Source: Punctularia strigosozonata HHB-11173 SS5 | Lineage: Eukaryota > Basidiomycota > Agaricomycetes > Corticiales > Punctulariaceae | NCBI RefSeq assembly: GCF_000264995.1 | Contig: NW_006767433.1 | Location: forward strand, 117,846-181,845 | Direction of reading: 5' to 3' | DNA: 64,000 nt | Part shown: in pieces, positions 23,858 to 38,207 of the stretch | Numbering within the stretch: position 1 is the stretch's first letter | How the letters are laid out: each line of letters opens with the position of its first letter | Notes under the pieces: generated by a model | Told to the model about the DNA's origin: nothing | Seen by the model: only the letters and a program-made list of their open reading frames with translations | The model's database searches: none | Made by a program: the position numbers and the translations under genes

Positions 23858-23945
23858 GGCGACCGCAGACGAGGAGCCAGACAGCGAAAGGTTGAGATAA
23901 GACCGTGACCATATCAGCACATCACAATCACAAGTAGTCACGTAA

Positions 23946-24220
23946 CGAGAATAAAAAAGCTGTTCCAATTACCACTCTTGAGCCAATTGGAAGGTCATTG
24001 AGACTGTGCATTTCCCGATGAACATTATAAAGTACACTCATAAAAACATGTTGATGTAGTTTAACTAGGATTAGTTGCTCCAGCTGTGATGAATACCGGT
24101 TTGCTCATAGTAGGTAAAGGTGCACGTAGACCTGTAACGAGTAAAAAAGCTGTCCCAACTCCCACTCTTGAGCGGTCAATGAAACTGTACATTGTTAAGT
24201 TAGCTCAAGTTGTGACGAAT
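23946..24220. repeat. Pair of imperfect direct repeats
   Basis: Two copies of about 75 bp start at 23946 and 24138. Both read roughly aaaaaagctgt.ccaa.t.ccactcttgag, followed by gag.caat.gaaactgt.catt. They flank the upstream region of the minus-strand gene at 23857 and lie beside the U6 gene. Their origin is unclear. Confidence 0.6.
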
Positions 24221-24240
24221 CCCGGTTCATACCGTCGAAG

Positions 24241-24315
24241 AAAAAGAGAATCAATAAATATTGAGACCCGTAGGTCTACCACTCCGGGAAAGCGTGTCAT
24301 CCTTGTGCAGGGGCC

Positions 24316-24347
<32 letters not shown>

Positions 24348-24370
24348 TCGTATGTCACCCCGAAGGGGAC
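24241..24370 (-). ncRNA. U6 spliceosomal snRNA
   Basis: The minus strand contains the U6 core: a 5' stem-loop (GTCCCC-TTCG-GGG), then AAAATTGGAACGATACAGAGA with the invariant ACAGAGA box, AGATTAGCATGGCCCCTGC, and AAGGATGACACGC. A T5 run at 24245-24241 would end pol III transcription. U6 forms the catalytic core of the spliceosome with U2. The 3' part after GACACGC differs from the animal and yeast sequence and forms its own hairpin (AGACC-TAC-GGGTCT). A TATATA lies about 57 nt upstream of the 5' end, farther than usual. The 3' end is set by the T run and is uncertain. Confidence 0.85.
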
Positions 24371-25004
24371 ATCAGCCCTTGCAAGAGGCGGAGGATGCGA
24401 GTAGACCAGATTTGCAACTGGTATATACTACGATCTTTGACATAGATCTCGAGCAGCGTGTATTATGCTCCACAGTATCTCACGCATAGACAGTGTCTGG
24501 CTTAGGCTCGGTATGCTCATTGCCGACTTTTCATTCTGTCGTTGTTTCCTGAGTACCTTCAAGACGACCGTAGGTGGGCTCTGTCGATTGTTGCAACGAA
24601 TAGCAGGGGCGGGGTATGGCGTGCGGTGCCTCCCGAAGGCCATCAAGCGTGGAGGCGAGACAAAGAAAAATACTAACCTGAGCGTGGGAGATACCACGAT
24701 TTCAGAAAATACCAGCTGCAAATCTGGTCTAGTGAGGGAGAGCGAATTGTGTGCGTTTCGCGGGTTGGCGCATCAGTAAGACGAAGGTCTGACGTCATCG
24801 CCATCCCTCTCCGGGCCAAAGGACCAAGGACACACACCTCCCGGAGTAATTTTTTTTAAATTTACTGCTTGTCTTTTTTGCATGCGACCGAGTGTACGAT
24901 TATATTCTGCGGTTATGAGACGGATCGAGTTTCAGGTGCGCGTATATATATACTACAAGCACCGGTTCGGCAGTTAGAGTCTCTCTGAGATATGTACTGA
25001 GCGG
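24371..25004. other. Intergenic between U6 and acylphosphatase
   Basis: Contains the U6 upstream region (TATATA near 24424-24430) and an A/T-rich tract near 24850-24890 (long T runs). No coding feature is supported. Confidence 0.45.
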
Positions 25005-25402
25005 ATGTGGGGGACGTGGAAACAGGTCCGGGGCGTGGTCCAGGGCGTCAACTTCCGCCGCTGGACGGCCAAGCAGGCGGGCGCGCTCGGGCTGGTGGGG
25101 TGGGTGCGAAACACGCCGGACGGGCACGTCGAGGGCGCGGCGGTGGGGAAAGACGAGAGCGTCGAGAAGTTGTAGGTTTTTTTTTATGCGTTTGAGATCT
25201 TCCTCTTCCTCTTCCTCTTCGAGCTGACTGGGGATATGTGGGGGTGTGTGGTGTGGTATGTGTGTATGCCAGTAAGACGTTGTTGTGGGAAGGCCCGAGC
25301 GTCGCGAACGTGTCGGCGGTGGAGATCGTGAAGGAGCATGAGGTCGGGGAGGAGGAGGAGGGGAGCGCGACGTTCACGAAGTTTGAGATTAGACGGTGGT
25401 GA
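25005..25402 (+). CDS. Acylphosphatase
   Basis: Two exons (25005-25171, 25273-25402) give 98 residues, the usual size. The motif VRGVVQGVNFRRW carries the phosphate-binding Arg, and GWVRNTPDGHVEG carries the catalytic Asn. The second exon gives LLWEGPSVANV and ends FEIRRW. The enzyme hydrolyses acyl phosphates such as 1,3-bisphosphoglycerate to carboxylate and phosphate in the cytosol. ATG 25005 is the first that is in frame; an ATG at 24992 is closed by a stop at once. The 101-nt intron contains a CT-rich run. It converges with TRAPPC6. Confidence 0.93.
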
Positions 25403-25597
25403 GTTTTTTTCATCCGCGCGAGACAGGTTCTGGACGCTCATGTACGTTTTGCCGCCAGATCGGAACGCATGCATCCATCATGATAGAGCGAAGATGGGAA
25501 CAAACAGTGTATATTACCACCGAAGATGGCGCATATCAGTACAGGATATATCTTGTGGACCACCGTATAACTATGCGGTCGACGCAATGCGAACTTC

Positions 25598-26600
25598 TCA
25601 AGTTCCTTTCGGGAGCTTCACCTGGAACGTGCCTGGCGCCGACGATAAGTATCAGTAAACGTTGTATACGCGTATGCCTTTGAGAGAGAGAAGAGGGACG
25701 CACACGATGGCATGCTGTTGATTTCTGGCGTCACGGTGACGTTGGCGAAGCCCATGCGGGTGAGGGCGCCGCGGATGATGCCCGCCGGGAGCGCGACATA
25801 CTGTCGTTAATACGAATCAGCGCAGTTCGTTGGGTGAACGAGGAGCGGAGAGAGAGGGAGAGAGCACACGCACCAGTCTCGCTCGTCGTAGAGCATCGGG
25901 TCGGCCTTCCCACGACGAGAGACGAGAGATGGGCTTGAACGCGTTGTCCTGTAAGACGTACACGCCCTAGAAAACGCGATGGCGGTGGTCAGTCACGTCG
26001 GTATATGGGGCATATACGCGGGGAAGATATGGCGCACGCGGTGGTTCGTCCGCAGATTGTCGACCTGCTTGTCCCAGCAGGCGATCCAGACGTCCTTGCA
26101 TATGAACTTGACCGAGTCGAGCGTGTCCGCGAACAGCCCGCGATCGCGACACAACCTGTAGTTTTCGTTTTTTATTTATTTCACGAGGGCGACCTTGTGT
26201 CCGTCAACGACAATCTCCCGCCGTGGCCAGCCCGGACGCACCGTTCTGCGAGATTGGCGCCGACGTGCGCCCCGATGCTCTCCAGCCGCACCCGCACCTC
26301 TTCCTCGTCCTCGTCGAGCGGCGCCTTCCCCGCGGTGACGGCGCTCGCGAGCGTGCTCCCCGCGCTCTCCCTCTCCCTCTCTCGTTCCCGTTCCCGTTCT
26401 TTCTTGAGCAGCGGCGCGGGCGGCGGAGGCGGCGGGACGAGCCCGGCGTCGACCATCTCACGCTCGATCTCGCGGGCGCGCGCGACGGCGACGCCCGCGG
26501 ACGCGCGCAGCGCCGCGACGGTCTCGATGAGGAAGTAGTCCATCGCGGCGCCGTCCATGAGGCGCGGCGGCGCGTCGGCGAGCGGGCCCGTGCTGGTCAT
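25598..26600 (-). CDS. TRS33: TRAPP complex subunit 6 (Trs33/BET3 family)
   Basis: Five exons (26600-26242, 26155-26038, 25966-25874, 25800-25704, 25632-25598) give 233 residues. Conserved BET3-family landmarks are MDYFLIE, GANLAERL, LDSVKFICKDVW, KQVDNLRTNH, GVYVLQDNAFKP, ALPAGIIRGAL and NSMPSCTFQVKLP at the C-terminus. TRAPPC6/Trs33 is a core subunit of TRAPP, the exchange factor complex for Rab GTPases in ER-to-Golgi traffic. A Pro-rich stretch and a charged Lys/Glu/Arg insert (near 26360-26440) lengthen the region between helices compared with short homologues. The last exon is only 35 nt. It diverges from UBR1. Confidence 0.92.
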
Positions 26601-26859
26601 GGCTAGGTCGGGTGTTCGTGGCGAGCGTGGATGACGAATCGGCGCGGTGATGGTATAAGCCAGAGAGAGTGAGAGAGAGAGAGAGACGGCGGCGTCGACG
26701 GGTGGCTCTCCCACTGACCACGACCTCGCCTCCGTCGTCCCTCGCGCCCCCGCCGTCTACGACCGGCACGGCGACGGATCCCGGTGTCTGTGTCTGAGAG
26801 AGCAAAGCCGACCGTGCGCGGTCCTTGTCGACCCTATCACGAGCCCGAGGCCGAGCCCC
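26601..26859. promoter_or_regulatory. Shared upstream region of TRAPPC6 and UBR1
   Basis: The 259 bp between two divergent start codons must hold both promoters. It contains a GA-rich run (gagagtgagagagagagagag near 26668-26690) that reads CT-rich toward TRAPPC6, as common in fungal promoters. No clear TATA box was seen. Confidence 0.5.
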
Positions 26860-29800
26860 ATGTCCGGCCTCTCCTCCTTCCTCCCCTCCCGCCTCCTCGG
26901 CGCCGGCTCCCGCTCTGCCGCCGCCGCCGCCGCCGCCTCCGCCTCCTCGTCTTCCTCGACATCCACGCCAGCGACGGCGGCGACGCCGACAACGCCGGGC
27001 GAGACGCCGCTCGACGCGCTCCGGTTCGCGATGGAGACGATGCCCGGCGCGCGCAAGCACTTCTTCCTGCCCTCGACCCGCGCCGAGATCCTCGCCGCGC
27101 TCTACGACGCGCTCTGGGGCCCGTACGCGCATCTCTTCCTCCCCAACTCGAACAGCAGCCTCCCGATGCACGCCCTCTTGAGCGACGTCCAGGCCAAGCT
27201 CCGCTTCGGCGGCGCGGGCGACGGCGAGGCCGCCGTCCCCGGTCGCCCGTGCGGTCATATCTTCAAGAAGGGCCAGAGCTGCTTTCGCTGCAAGTGAGTA
27301 GTTCCTCCCTTTCCTTCCTTTTGTGTACCCTGCCCTTCCGATCTCGCCTGCGTGGCTCTCGCACCCTTTGTCTCTTAGTCTCTCAGACTCTTTGTAGCAG
27401 ATCGCTGACCGACGTCGACGTCCCGCAGGGAATGCGCGCTGGACGACAGCTGCGTGATGTGCTCCAAGTGCTTCCACGCGACGGATCACAGCGGGCACAA
27501 CATCTCCTTCTTCGTCGCCCAGCAGTCCGGCGGATCCTGCGACTGCGGCGACACCGAGGCCTGGCGCCATCCCATCAACTGCCCGCACCATCCACCCCTC
27601 CCACCCGACGCCGGCGGCCCCTCGACCTCCACCCTCGCGAGCATGCTCGCCTCCAAACCCGCCGGCGCCCCCAAGTCCGTCTGGGCCGCCGACGTCCCCC
27701 CGGTATCCAACTACCCCCTCCGCGCGTCCGTCCCCGCCGAACTGCACACCGCCATGTCGCGCACGATCGGCTACGCCCTCGACTTCGTCCTCGACACGCT
27801 CGACGTCTCCCCGGACGAAGTCGGCCCCCCCGCGTCCGAGGCCGACCTCCGCCTGCAGCCGACCTCCGACCCGCTCACCAAGGACGTCTACTGCGTCGTC
27901 CTCTGGAACGACGACAAGCACTCCTTCGACGAGGTCATCCAGCTCGCGATCGACACCACCGGCCGCCCGCGCGCCGAGGCGGCCGAGATCGCGCGCCGCG
28001 TCGACGAGCTCGGGCGCGACGTGCTCGAGTGCGGGAACAACGTCCCGCGCCTGCTCGAGACCGCGCGCACGTTCGCCCAGGTCGATCTCGGCGTCACCGT
28101 CCGGCGCGCGCACGACACCTTCCGCGAGCAGATGGCGGCCGTCATCGTCGAGTGGCTCCTCGACCTCACCCGCGCCCGCGTCGGCACGGACACGCTGATG
28201 CTCCGCGAGATCATCGCCGCCGAGCTGCTCTCGCCCCGCCGCCGCCGCGACGCGGCCGAGAAGCTCAGGGAGCACTCGAAGCTCATCCCGGACGACGACG
28301 GCGAGGGCACGGCGAGGATCGATTGGCTGTTCCTCTATCACGCCAAGCTTTGGAAGCGGCCCAGGTTGTCCCTGAAGGAGATGTACGCGAGCATCCTCAG
28401 CATCAGTCCGGACCACAAGATGGCCATCGGTGCGTACTCCTCGATTCCCCCGTTCGGGCGGTGTATTGACGGCATGCATTCCGTTTCAGCCGTGCGATTC
28501 GGGAATATATACCCCCGCATCATCGACGCGTACCTCCTCATCGACCGCGAGGCGGAGACCTCCATCAAGTACTTCGCCTTGCAACTCTTCACCGTGCCCT
28601 CCGTCGCCGCGCACCTCGTGCAACACCATCAGCTCGCCACCCGCATCCTCTCCATCGTCAGCGCCTTCTTCACCAACCAAATCGCCGACAAACGCGTCCT
28701 TTCCTCGTCGTCCGCCTCCGCCGCCGGCGCCGGGCCCAGCGCGGCCTCGCTCGACGTCGACGCCTTTCCCTTCAAATCCAAGCGCTTCATGCCCGTCTTC
28801 TCCGACCTGCGCTGCCTGTGCCACAACGCGCCCGTCCAGCGGCTGATCGCGAGCACCCCGGCCTACCTCGCCCACTTTGCGCGCACCTGCCAGCTCTTCA
28901 TGTGCGTCAACCCGAACAAGCGCGCGGCGGCGTCCCACGTCGAGTACGAGACGGACGCGTGGATCAGCGTCTTCAACGTCACCCTCTCCCTCTCGCGCGT
29001 CATCAAGGTCTACGGCGAGGCCTTCGCGCACGGCACCGCCGCCCAGCTCCTCGGCGCGGTCGAGACGGTGCTGCACTACATCATGCTCGGCTGCACGCTC
29101 TCGCCCGACCGACAGGACCGGACCCGGTTCGCGCCCGTCGCGTTCCACGACGTCGAGTTTGGGCGCGGGACGTACCATATATGCGAGTTCGACGTGCTCG
29201 AGGGCTGGGTCAGCTTTCACCACTCGCTGCATTGGCTCCTGGCGGAGCTGTTCAAGCACGTGCATCTCCTCGGCGAGGAGCGCTTCGCGCGCGAGCTGGG
29301 GTACGCGAGCATCGGGACGGCGCTCGCGCAGAGCCATAGCCAGCGTTCGCTCCTCACGGTCGTGGACTTTCCCCTCCGAGGTGAGCGGGTTTTTGATATA
29401 GTTCATATTAAATATAAAGAGCGAGATGGCGATCCGTGGATGCTGACGAACTGCTCGTGCTTTTCCAGTTCTCGCGATGGTCGCCCAAATACGCGTCGGG
29501 CTCTGGGTCCGGAACGGGTTCGCGATCCGCGGCCAGCTCCTCCACTATCGCGACTTTATGCTCCGCGAGCTGTGCTACGACCAGGACATCTACGTGCTCC
29601 AAACGGCGCTCATCCTCATCGACCCGGACGTCGTCCTCGTCAGCGTCCTCGACCGTTTCCAGCTCCTCAATTACTTTTCCGGCATCACGTTGCACGAGGC
29701 GTACGAGGAGGCGCAGCTGAGCGGGATGGTCGAGGAGGCGCTGTACGTGATCGTCACGATCCTGACCGAGGGCGCGAACGCGAAGGGGCTCTCGCTCCCG

Positions 29801-32800
29801 GACGCGATCCGGCGCGAGGTCGTGCACGCGCTCGCCGTCGGCCCGTGCACGTTCACGGACCTCGTCAAGCGCGTCGCGGAGCGGATGGTGGACGACGTCG
29901 CGTTCGAGCACGTCCTCCGCGAGGTCGCGCACTTCCGACCGCCCGAGTCGAACCTCGACGCGGGCACGTACGAGCTCCGGCCCGAGTGCTTCGACGAGGT
30001 CGACCCGTTCTTTTACCACTACACGCGCAACAAGCGCGAGGAGGTCGAGGCCATCCTCCGCGCCCGGATCAAGAAGCGGACGGGGGAGGAGGACCCGGTG
30101 CTCGTGCCGCGCCCGACGGGGATGCCCGCGTCCGGCCCGTTCGCGCGCCTGCCGCTCGTGTTCGAGTCGCCGGTGATGCTCCAGATCGCGTTCTTCGCGG
30201 TCGACAACGTGCTGGCGTCGACGCAGGCGAACGGGAGCACGCCGCCGTCGGCGGAGGCGATCCTCGACCAGACGCTGCACCTCGTCATGGTCGCCCTCGT
30301 CGAGCGCGGCGCGTCGTTCGCCCGCTTGGCGGCCGAGACGGCGTTCGCGGGCGGGAGGACGGTCGTCGACGCCGTGTGCGCGCTCGAGGCGCACGACAAG
30401 TACAAGACGTATAAGGCGCGCGCGGGGTGGATCTTGGACCGGCTGGCGGAGCACGTGCGCGAGGCGGTCGCGAGCCGGCGGAAGGCGCCGGACGGGGAGG
30501 ACAAGGCGAAGAAGGACGGGGAGGACGCGAAGAAGCGGGCGGCGAAGGCGCGGCAGGAGGCGATCATGCGCCAGATGAAGGCGCAGCAGGCGAGCTTTGC
30601 GGACAACTTTGAGGACGTGGACGACGAGGACGACGAGATGGCGGACGCGGCGGGCGCGGGCGCGGAGGAGGCCGTCTCGTTCGGGACGTGCATCGTGTGC
30701 CAGGAGGACCTGAACACGGCGTCGAAGGCGTTCGGCGCGCTCGGGATGCTGCAGCCGAGCAGGGTCGTGAGGCGCCAGGCGTCGGGCAGCGCGGCGGCGT
30801 TCAACGAGGTCCTCGCCATGCCCCATTCGCTCGATCGCGCGGCGCAGCATCCTCAGCGTACCGTGTTCCCTCCGCCCGAGAACGAGATACAAAGCTCGAA
30901 GCCGGCCTCGAACAACACGTTCGAGGGCTACCCTTCGCACAGCACGCGCTTCGGCCTTCACGCCTCGGTGTGCAGTCACATGATGCACCTCGATTGCTTC
31001 AACGTCTATAGCTTGTCGATGCGTCAACGCCATCGCAGCCAGGCGACGCGGAACCACCCCGAAAGCCTGGCGCGCAAGGAGTACATCTGCCCGCTCTGCA
31101 AGAGCCTCGGCAACGTGATGCTTCCCATCTCCGTCCCTTCGAACGCGGCGCTGAGCACGGTCCCGTTCACGGACTGGATCCGGGCGTCCGGCATCAGCAT
31201 CCTCAAGTCCAAGCCGGACCCGCTCATGGAGTCGCTGCAGTTCAAGATGGGCACGGGCGAGTTCGTGTTCTGGAGCGCGCAGGACCCGGGGTACATCACC
31301 GCGTTGAGGAACGCGGACAAGGTTGAGAGCATGGAGCTGCATAAGATCGTAGACACGGTCATGGCGACCGCGAAAGTCTTATCATCGCAAACAAGGCATC
31401 TACGCGATCGGCCGGAGCCGGAACAGGGGGAACGCGGTGCGGGCCTTTACCTCCCAGAGGACCTTGTCGGATACACGATCGCATCGATGGAAGTGATGCA
31501 GCGCGGCACTGGTGCTCCCGGGACCCTCATCGCCGACAACCTTACGGAGCCGCAGACGAAGATGATCCGCGGCTTGGTATCCTGTCTGACCAAGCTGGCC
31601 GCCCTCCAGTTCAAGGGCAGACCCGACGAGGGGCGCGAAGCCGTCCGCCATGCCGTCATCAAGAGATTGCTGCCCGAATGGAGCAGAGCGACCCACGCCG
31701 CCTTCGCCTACCCTCTCATCCTGCGAGACCCGTTCACGCTCCTGGTGGAGAGTGCGGCCGTCGCGCCGGAAATGCTCCGGCACATCCTCACGCTCACGTA
31801 CTACGCTTGTCTGGCCAAGGCGGTCATCGGCATCGTTCAGCTGCTTCAGCATAGAAACCGGAACTGGCACCATTCGGCGGTGCAGCAACGACAGCACGAG
31901 GGCATATTCGGGGACCTCCGGATGTTCTTCATGTCCGTCGTCCGTCATTCGCCAATGTTCGAAGGTTCGCTGGCTCTTGTATTCCGAGTTATGGGCGAGC
32001 CCCAGATGGAGAAGCTCCTGTACGCCTTCACGCTACCTTTCTTGCGCAAGGCCGCCATTCTCTGCCGCGCGATGCTCCCGAACGCGTTCCCGACCCCGGC
32101 CTTCGACGGTGACGAACCCTCGGAGTATGCCCGGCTCCTATCGATGCTCGGCATCCCTCCCCTGTCCGACCTGCCGAATCAAGACGCGTTGCAGAACGCT
32201 CTATCCGGATGGTGCGCGCACTACGGCCACATGCACGGGACGTCTTCCGGCATGGTCGCGGTTTACTTCGATTACCCTGCCGTCTACCGGATAGCGAAGC
32301 TGCCCCTCGTGCTGGACAACCTCTTCGAGGACAAGGCTCTCTCGTGTTCTCGCTGCAACACGGCTCCCTCGGACGCTGCGATATGTCTCATCTGCGGCAC
32401 GGTCGTTTGCATGCAAAGCCACTGCTGCATCGACCAAGAAGCGGGGAGGGGCGAATGCAACATGCATACCCGAGAGTGCGTATCTTTCATGTGATTAATA
32501 GCTGGCTCCGCTAACGACGCATTTTTGGCGCAGGTGCGGCGGGGCAGTCGGCATATATTTCTGCGTGAAACGATGCTCGCTCCTATATCTTTACGCGGGC
32601 AATGGGACCTTTGTCGCTTCGCCTTACCTCGACGTCCACGGAGAGGTCGATATGTCCATGAGGTGAGGCTGCTTCGTACTCAATATCTCAGCTGTTCAGT
32701 TTCTCATGAAGTATACTCAGGCGAGGCCGGAGACAGTTCCTGCATCACGCCCGATGGGAAGAAATACGGAAGCTATGGCTCAGCCACGGCATCCCGACGC

Positions 32801-32856
32801 TTGTCGCTCGGAAACTCGAGAGCACGGTCGACAACGGAGGTTGGGAGACGCTCTGA
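26860..32856 (+). CDS. UBR1: UBR1-type N-recognin E3 ubiquitin ligase
   Basis: Six exons (26860-27293, 27429-28429, 28490-29380, 29469-32475, 32534-32662, 32721-32856) splice in frame to 1,865 residues. After a low-complexity N-terminus comes a UBR box at about residues 130-200 (GRPCGHIFKKGQSC, CSKCFHATDHSGH, CDCGD), which binds basic N-degrons. A ClpS-like region follows near 298-360 (VVLWNDDKHSF), then a long helical body. A RING-H2 at about 1183-1300 (CIVCQEDL, CSHMMHLDC, CPLCKS) contains a long insert. The C-terminal cap ends with GGWETL as in yeast Ubr1. It ubiquitylates proteins with destabilising N-termini. It converges with the GluRS gene. Confidence 0.95.
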
Positions 32857-32971
32857 TTCACCAGATCATATATTTTCTGCATAGCTGGATTCACACCTCA
32901 CGATGTAGTTGTATCGACGTAGCAAGCACGCATTGTATCACCAGGCTTAATACACTAGATGTCCCCCCCAA

Positions 32972-35301
<2,330 letters not shown>

Positions 35302-35730
35302 CTACCTATTTTCTGTGCCTACAAAGGGTTCAAATGTTCAACCAATGGTCCAGGATGTGTCGGACTATGTCGAAGAGACTGGACGTCGAGCGCCAGATGC
35401 AATATGTAAGCAAGAGCTGGTTGAGACTCGGGAGGCAAGACGCGACGTCGCGTCCGCTCCAATCGGACATGGATTTGTGGAGGCCTCCCCCAGCCTCAGG
35501 CTTGTACAATGCAAATTCACCTAATACGTGTACCTTCGGAATTATACTCAATATGCAATGGTCCACGACATAATATATTGGCAAGATAGTCTCCATTTTC
35601 CAGCAGGCAGCCAACTTGTGATCCAGAAACTCGATTGTAATGACATCAAGTCGTGCATGCAACGTGAACATATTCGTCAAGTATACATACCCACCGGATC
35701 CGAGGAGGATCAAGACGAGCTGGCAAACAC

Positions 35731-38207
35731 CTAGTCATCCCATTCAAAACCGCACGTACATGCGATGAATGCGCCTTTCGCGCACGAAACGGCGATACGT
35801 CGCTTCTGCTCAGGGCGGAGAGCGTGCACAAGCTTGGTGGTCCTGCAAGGGCATGTCGATAAGAAGTACGCATCGAGAAGATTTGAATATTCCTCCCGAC
35901 CTCGTGACCCAGTAAATCGCAGCATCCGCAGATGTCGACGCCAGGACGTGCAACCCCGTTTCCTCGTTCTTGATGTCGTTCGTGCAGGCTGTCTCGACCG
36001 GACGTAGATCTTCCGAAAGGGTCAAGAGAACGCCGTCGTTCTCGTCCTCGCTGTCCAGTTGACGGAAGAGACCGATATGCTCGCGCCTTCGTCCAAACGG
36101 TAGGACGATGGGGTGGTACCCCTTGTCCATCACACTGAGTGGAACCCAGCGCAGGTGCTCACGACCGCGGAACGGGGCGACGAGACGCGCGTACGAAGTC
36201 TCTTTCTGGTAGTGCCGGAACGTGGGGTACGGATGACGGTAATGGTCATCGTACGCCTGAACGTCGATCAGCATCGCTATGATGGCCATATGATGATCAT
36301 ACGTGCCTTGGCATCATCATCGCCATCCGTGAGGGAGCCGAAGACGATTCCCGTGCATCGGAGCTCCGCGATGTTATCATGTACTTCCTTGGACAGCCAT
36401 TCATGCAATACCTCGGGGACATTTCTTGAGGATGCAGCTCCAGCATCCTCCAGCCGCGAAGCCAGAGCGGAGCGAACACGCTTCTCCCATGCCGGCGCTA
36501 CAAACTCGACGTCCCTCATTGTCGTTGCGGTAAAAGGCGACCTGGACCTGACGTTAGCTTCGTAGAATCTGAGAGTATCTAAGCTGCACTCGCGATAGAA
36601 GAGAAGACACCGCGTCTTCGCATATCGCCGCCAGAGCTCGTGGTGGGATCTCCCGCCTGATCCCGCCCCTGTTGATCCATCGCTCGATATCCAAAGAGGT
36701 CATCGCACGCTCTCTGAACGATGCTTCGCAAGGACCAGCCAACGGGTGGTCCTCCCATATCTCGAGGAGGCGCGCAGCGGGATCCGATGCATCCACCAGG
36801 TCCATCAGCTGGCCGAGTTCCAGGTGATCCCTGAGGGAGTTGAGCTCCTCGCGCAGCGGCGGCGCTGGATGCCACAGGATGTTGCGGCGGAAGCATGTTT
36901 GGATGCTCTGCGCCGCGGATTGGACCGCACCTCCGCCTTCGCACAGTTCAGGGTGCTGGACCCTGTGGGGTCCAAGTTACAAAAGACGTTTTTCATCCTC
37001 GTACCATGCCCTACCTGAAGCATAACAGGGGACGTAGGAGGATCTCGAGCGTATCGGGACGGGCGGTCCAGAACCAGGCCCCGTAGAGCGACACGAGGAA
37101 GTCGGTCAAAGCGGACTGCAGCGTGGGATCCGTACATTCGCCGAGGCATCGCCACCAGCTCTGGAGAACGTCGAACGTGAGTTCGTCGACCATGCTGGAT
37201 TTGAACCAGATCGAACTCCAGGTGACGAAGAAGCGTCTCAGGCGAGTGATGGCTAATATCTGCACGTCCGGGTGACTGTGAGTATGAGGAGTCAGCCACG
37301 AGCGATCGAGGAACGAATAGCAAGGGCTCACCTGGTGAGTGCTATGAGACGGGAAGATACGTGGTTCAAATCGTCCATTCGCTCGTGGAACCGCTTCTCA
37401 TCCCGGGTATGATGGAGTCCCTTGCCGAACATGGTGACGCAAACGTCGAGGGAGTCGAACTCTTTGAGCTGATTGAGGACCTCGCCTTGGGTCAGGCATG
37501 CGAGAGCCCGACGAGAAGGTCGAGCAAGCAGGGTGCTCTCGTATCCGGGCTCGAGGTGCAATAGAAGTCTCAGTTGTAACAGCGACGGTACTGCTTCTAA
37601 AGCAATGAAGAGTTCTTGAAACGCAACGTGAAATGCGATCAGCGCAGTGATGTAGTGGATAGCAATAGCCCGAGACGACATATTGCTTCCGCTGGATAGG
37701 ATATCGCCAGTCAACCGCGTAGAGCATACACAAGAAGGGCGAAACTCACTTCAGGAGGAGAACAAGCCTCTGACAAGCTCTACGGACAGATTTCCGCGCG
37801 ATCAGCGCCTTGGCCGTTCGATCTCTGCACATGGGACACATAAGCGAGGCGGACTCAGAGATCCACTCCAGCATGTCGTTCAGGCTCCCGTGGTTCGGTA
37901 TCCCCGCGAGCGCATCGCCGACCGCATCCTTGTGCCTACAAGACGACGATTGAATGGGGAGGGTACCAATTCTGGCACATTGCCGAAGAGCGCGCGATAC
38001 CGTTGCCTGCGGTCCGTATCCTAGACGGTTCGCGAGCGATATCAGGATTTGGTCCAAGCGGAGGCCGCAGGAGGTGAGGAGGCGGCTGAGCGAGCGGCCC
38101 GGGCCGAGAATGTCGTCGTCGGTGGCGTTCGTGTCGGTGACGAAGGATAGGCGATTGAAGTCGATCGGAGGCGGGCTGTCGGTAACGCTGCTGGTGTATG
38201 TTGCCAT
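35731..38207 (-). CDS. Orphan ~720-residue protein, copy B (possibly breaking down)
   Basis: Paralogue of the gene at 18324-20800. Exons 38207-37750, 37691-37332, 37275-37015 and 36962-36594 have exactly the lengths of copy A (458, 360, 261, 369 nt). The next ones, 36547-36303, 36256-35901 and 35842-35731, follow. The intron after exon 4 would need a GC donor (GCGAGT) where copy A has GT. Exon 5 is 245 nt against 253 in copy A, and joining it to exon 6 shifts the frame by one. So copy B either uses sites I did not find or has a frameshift. The C-terminal KGAFIACTCGFEWDD is kept. Function unknown. Confidence 0.62.

Noticed and set aside
26458-28479. Very long minus-strand frame (673 codons) opposite UBR1
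   Set aside because: It is the antisense shadow of GC-rich UBR1 codons; composition is Arg/Gly/Glu-rich and domain-free.
29408-31342. 644-codon minus-strand frame opposite UBR1
   Set aside because: Also antisense to the UBR1 exon; Arg/His-rich and without domains.
35330-35713. 127-codon minus-strand frame upstream of GluRS
   Set aside because: No mitochondrial presequence character, no splice link to the GluRS exon and no recognised domain.
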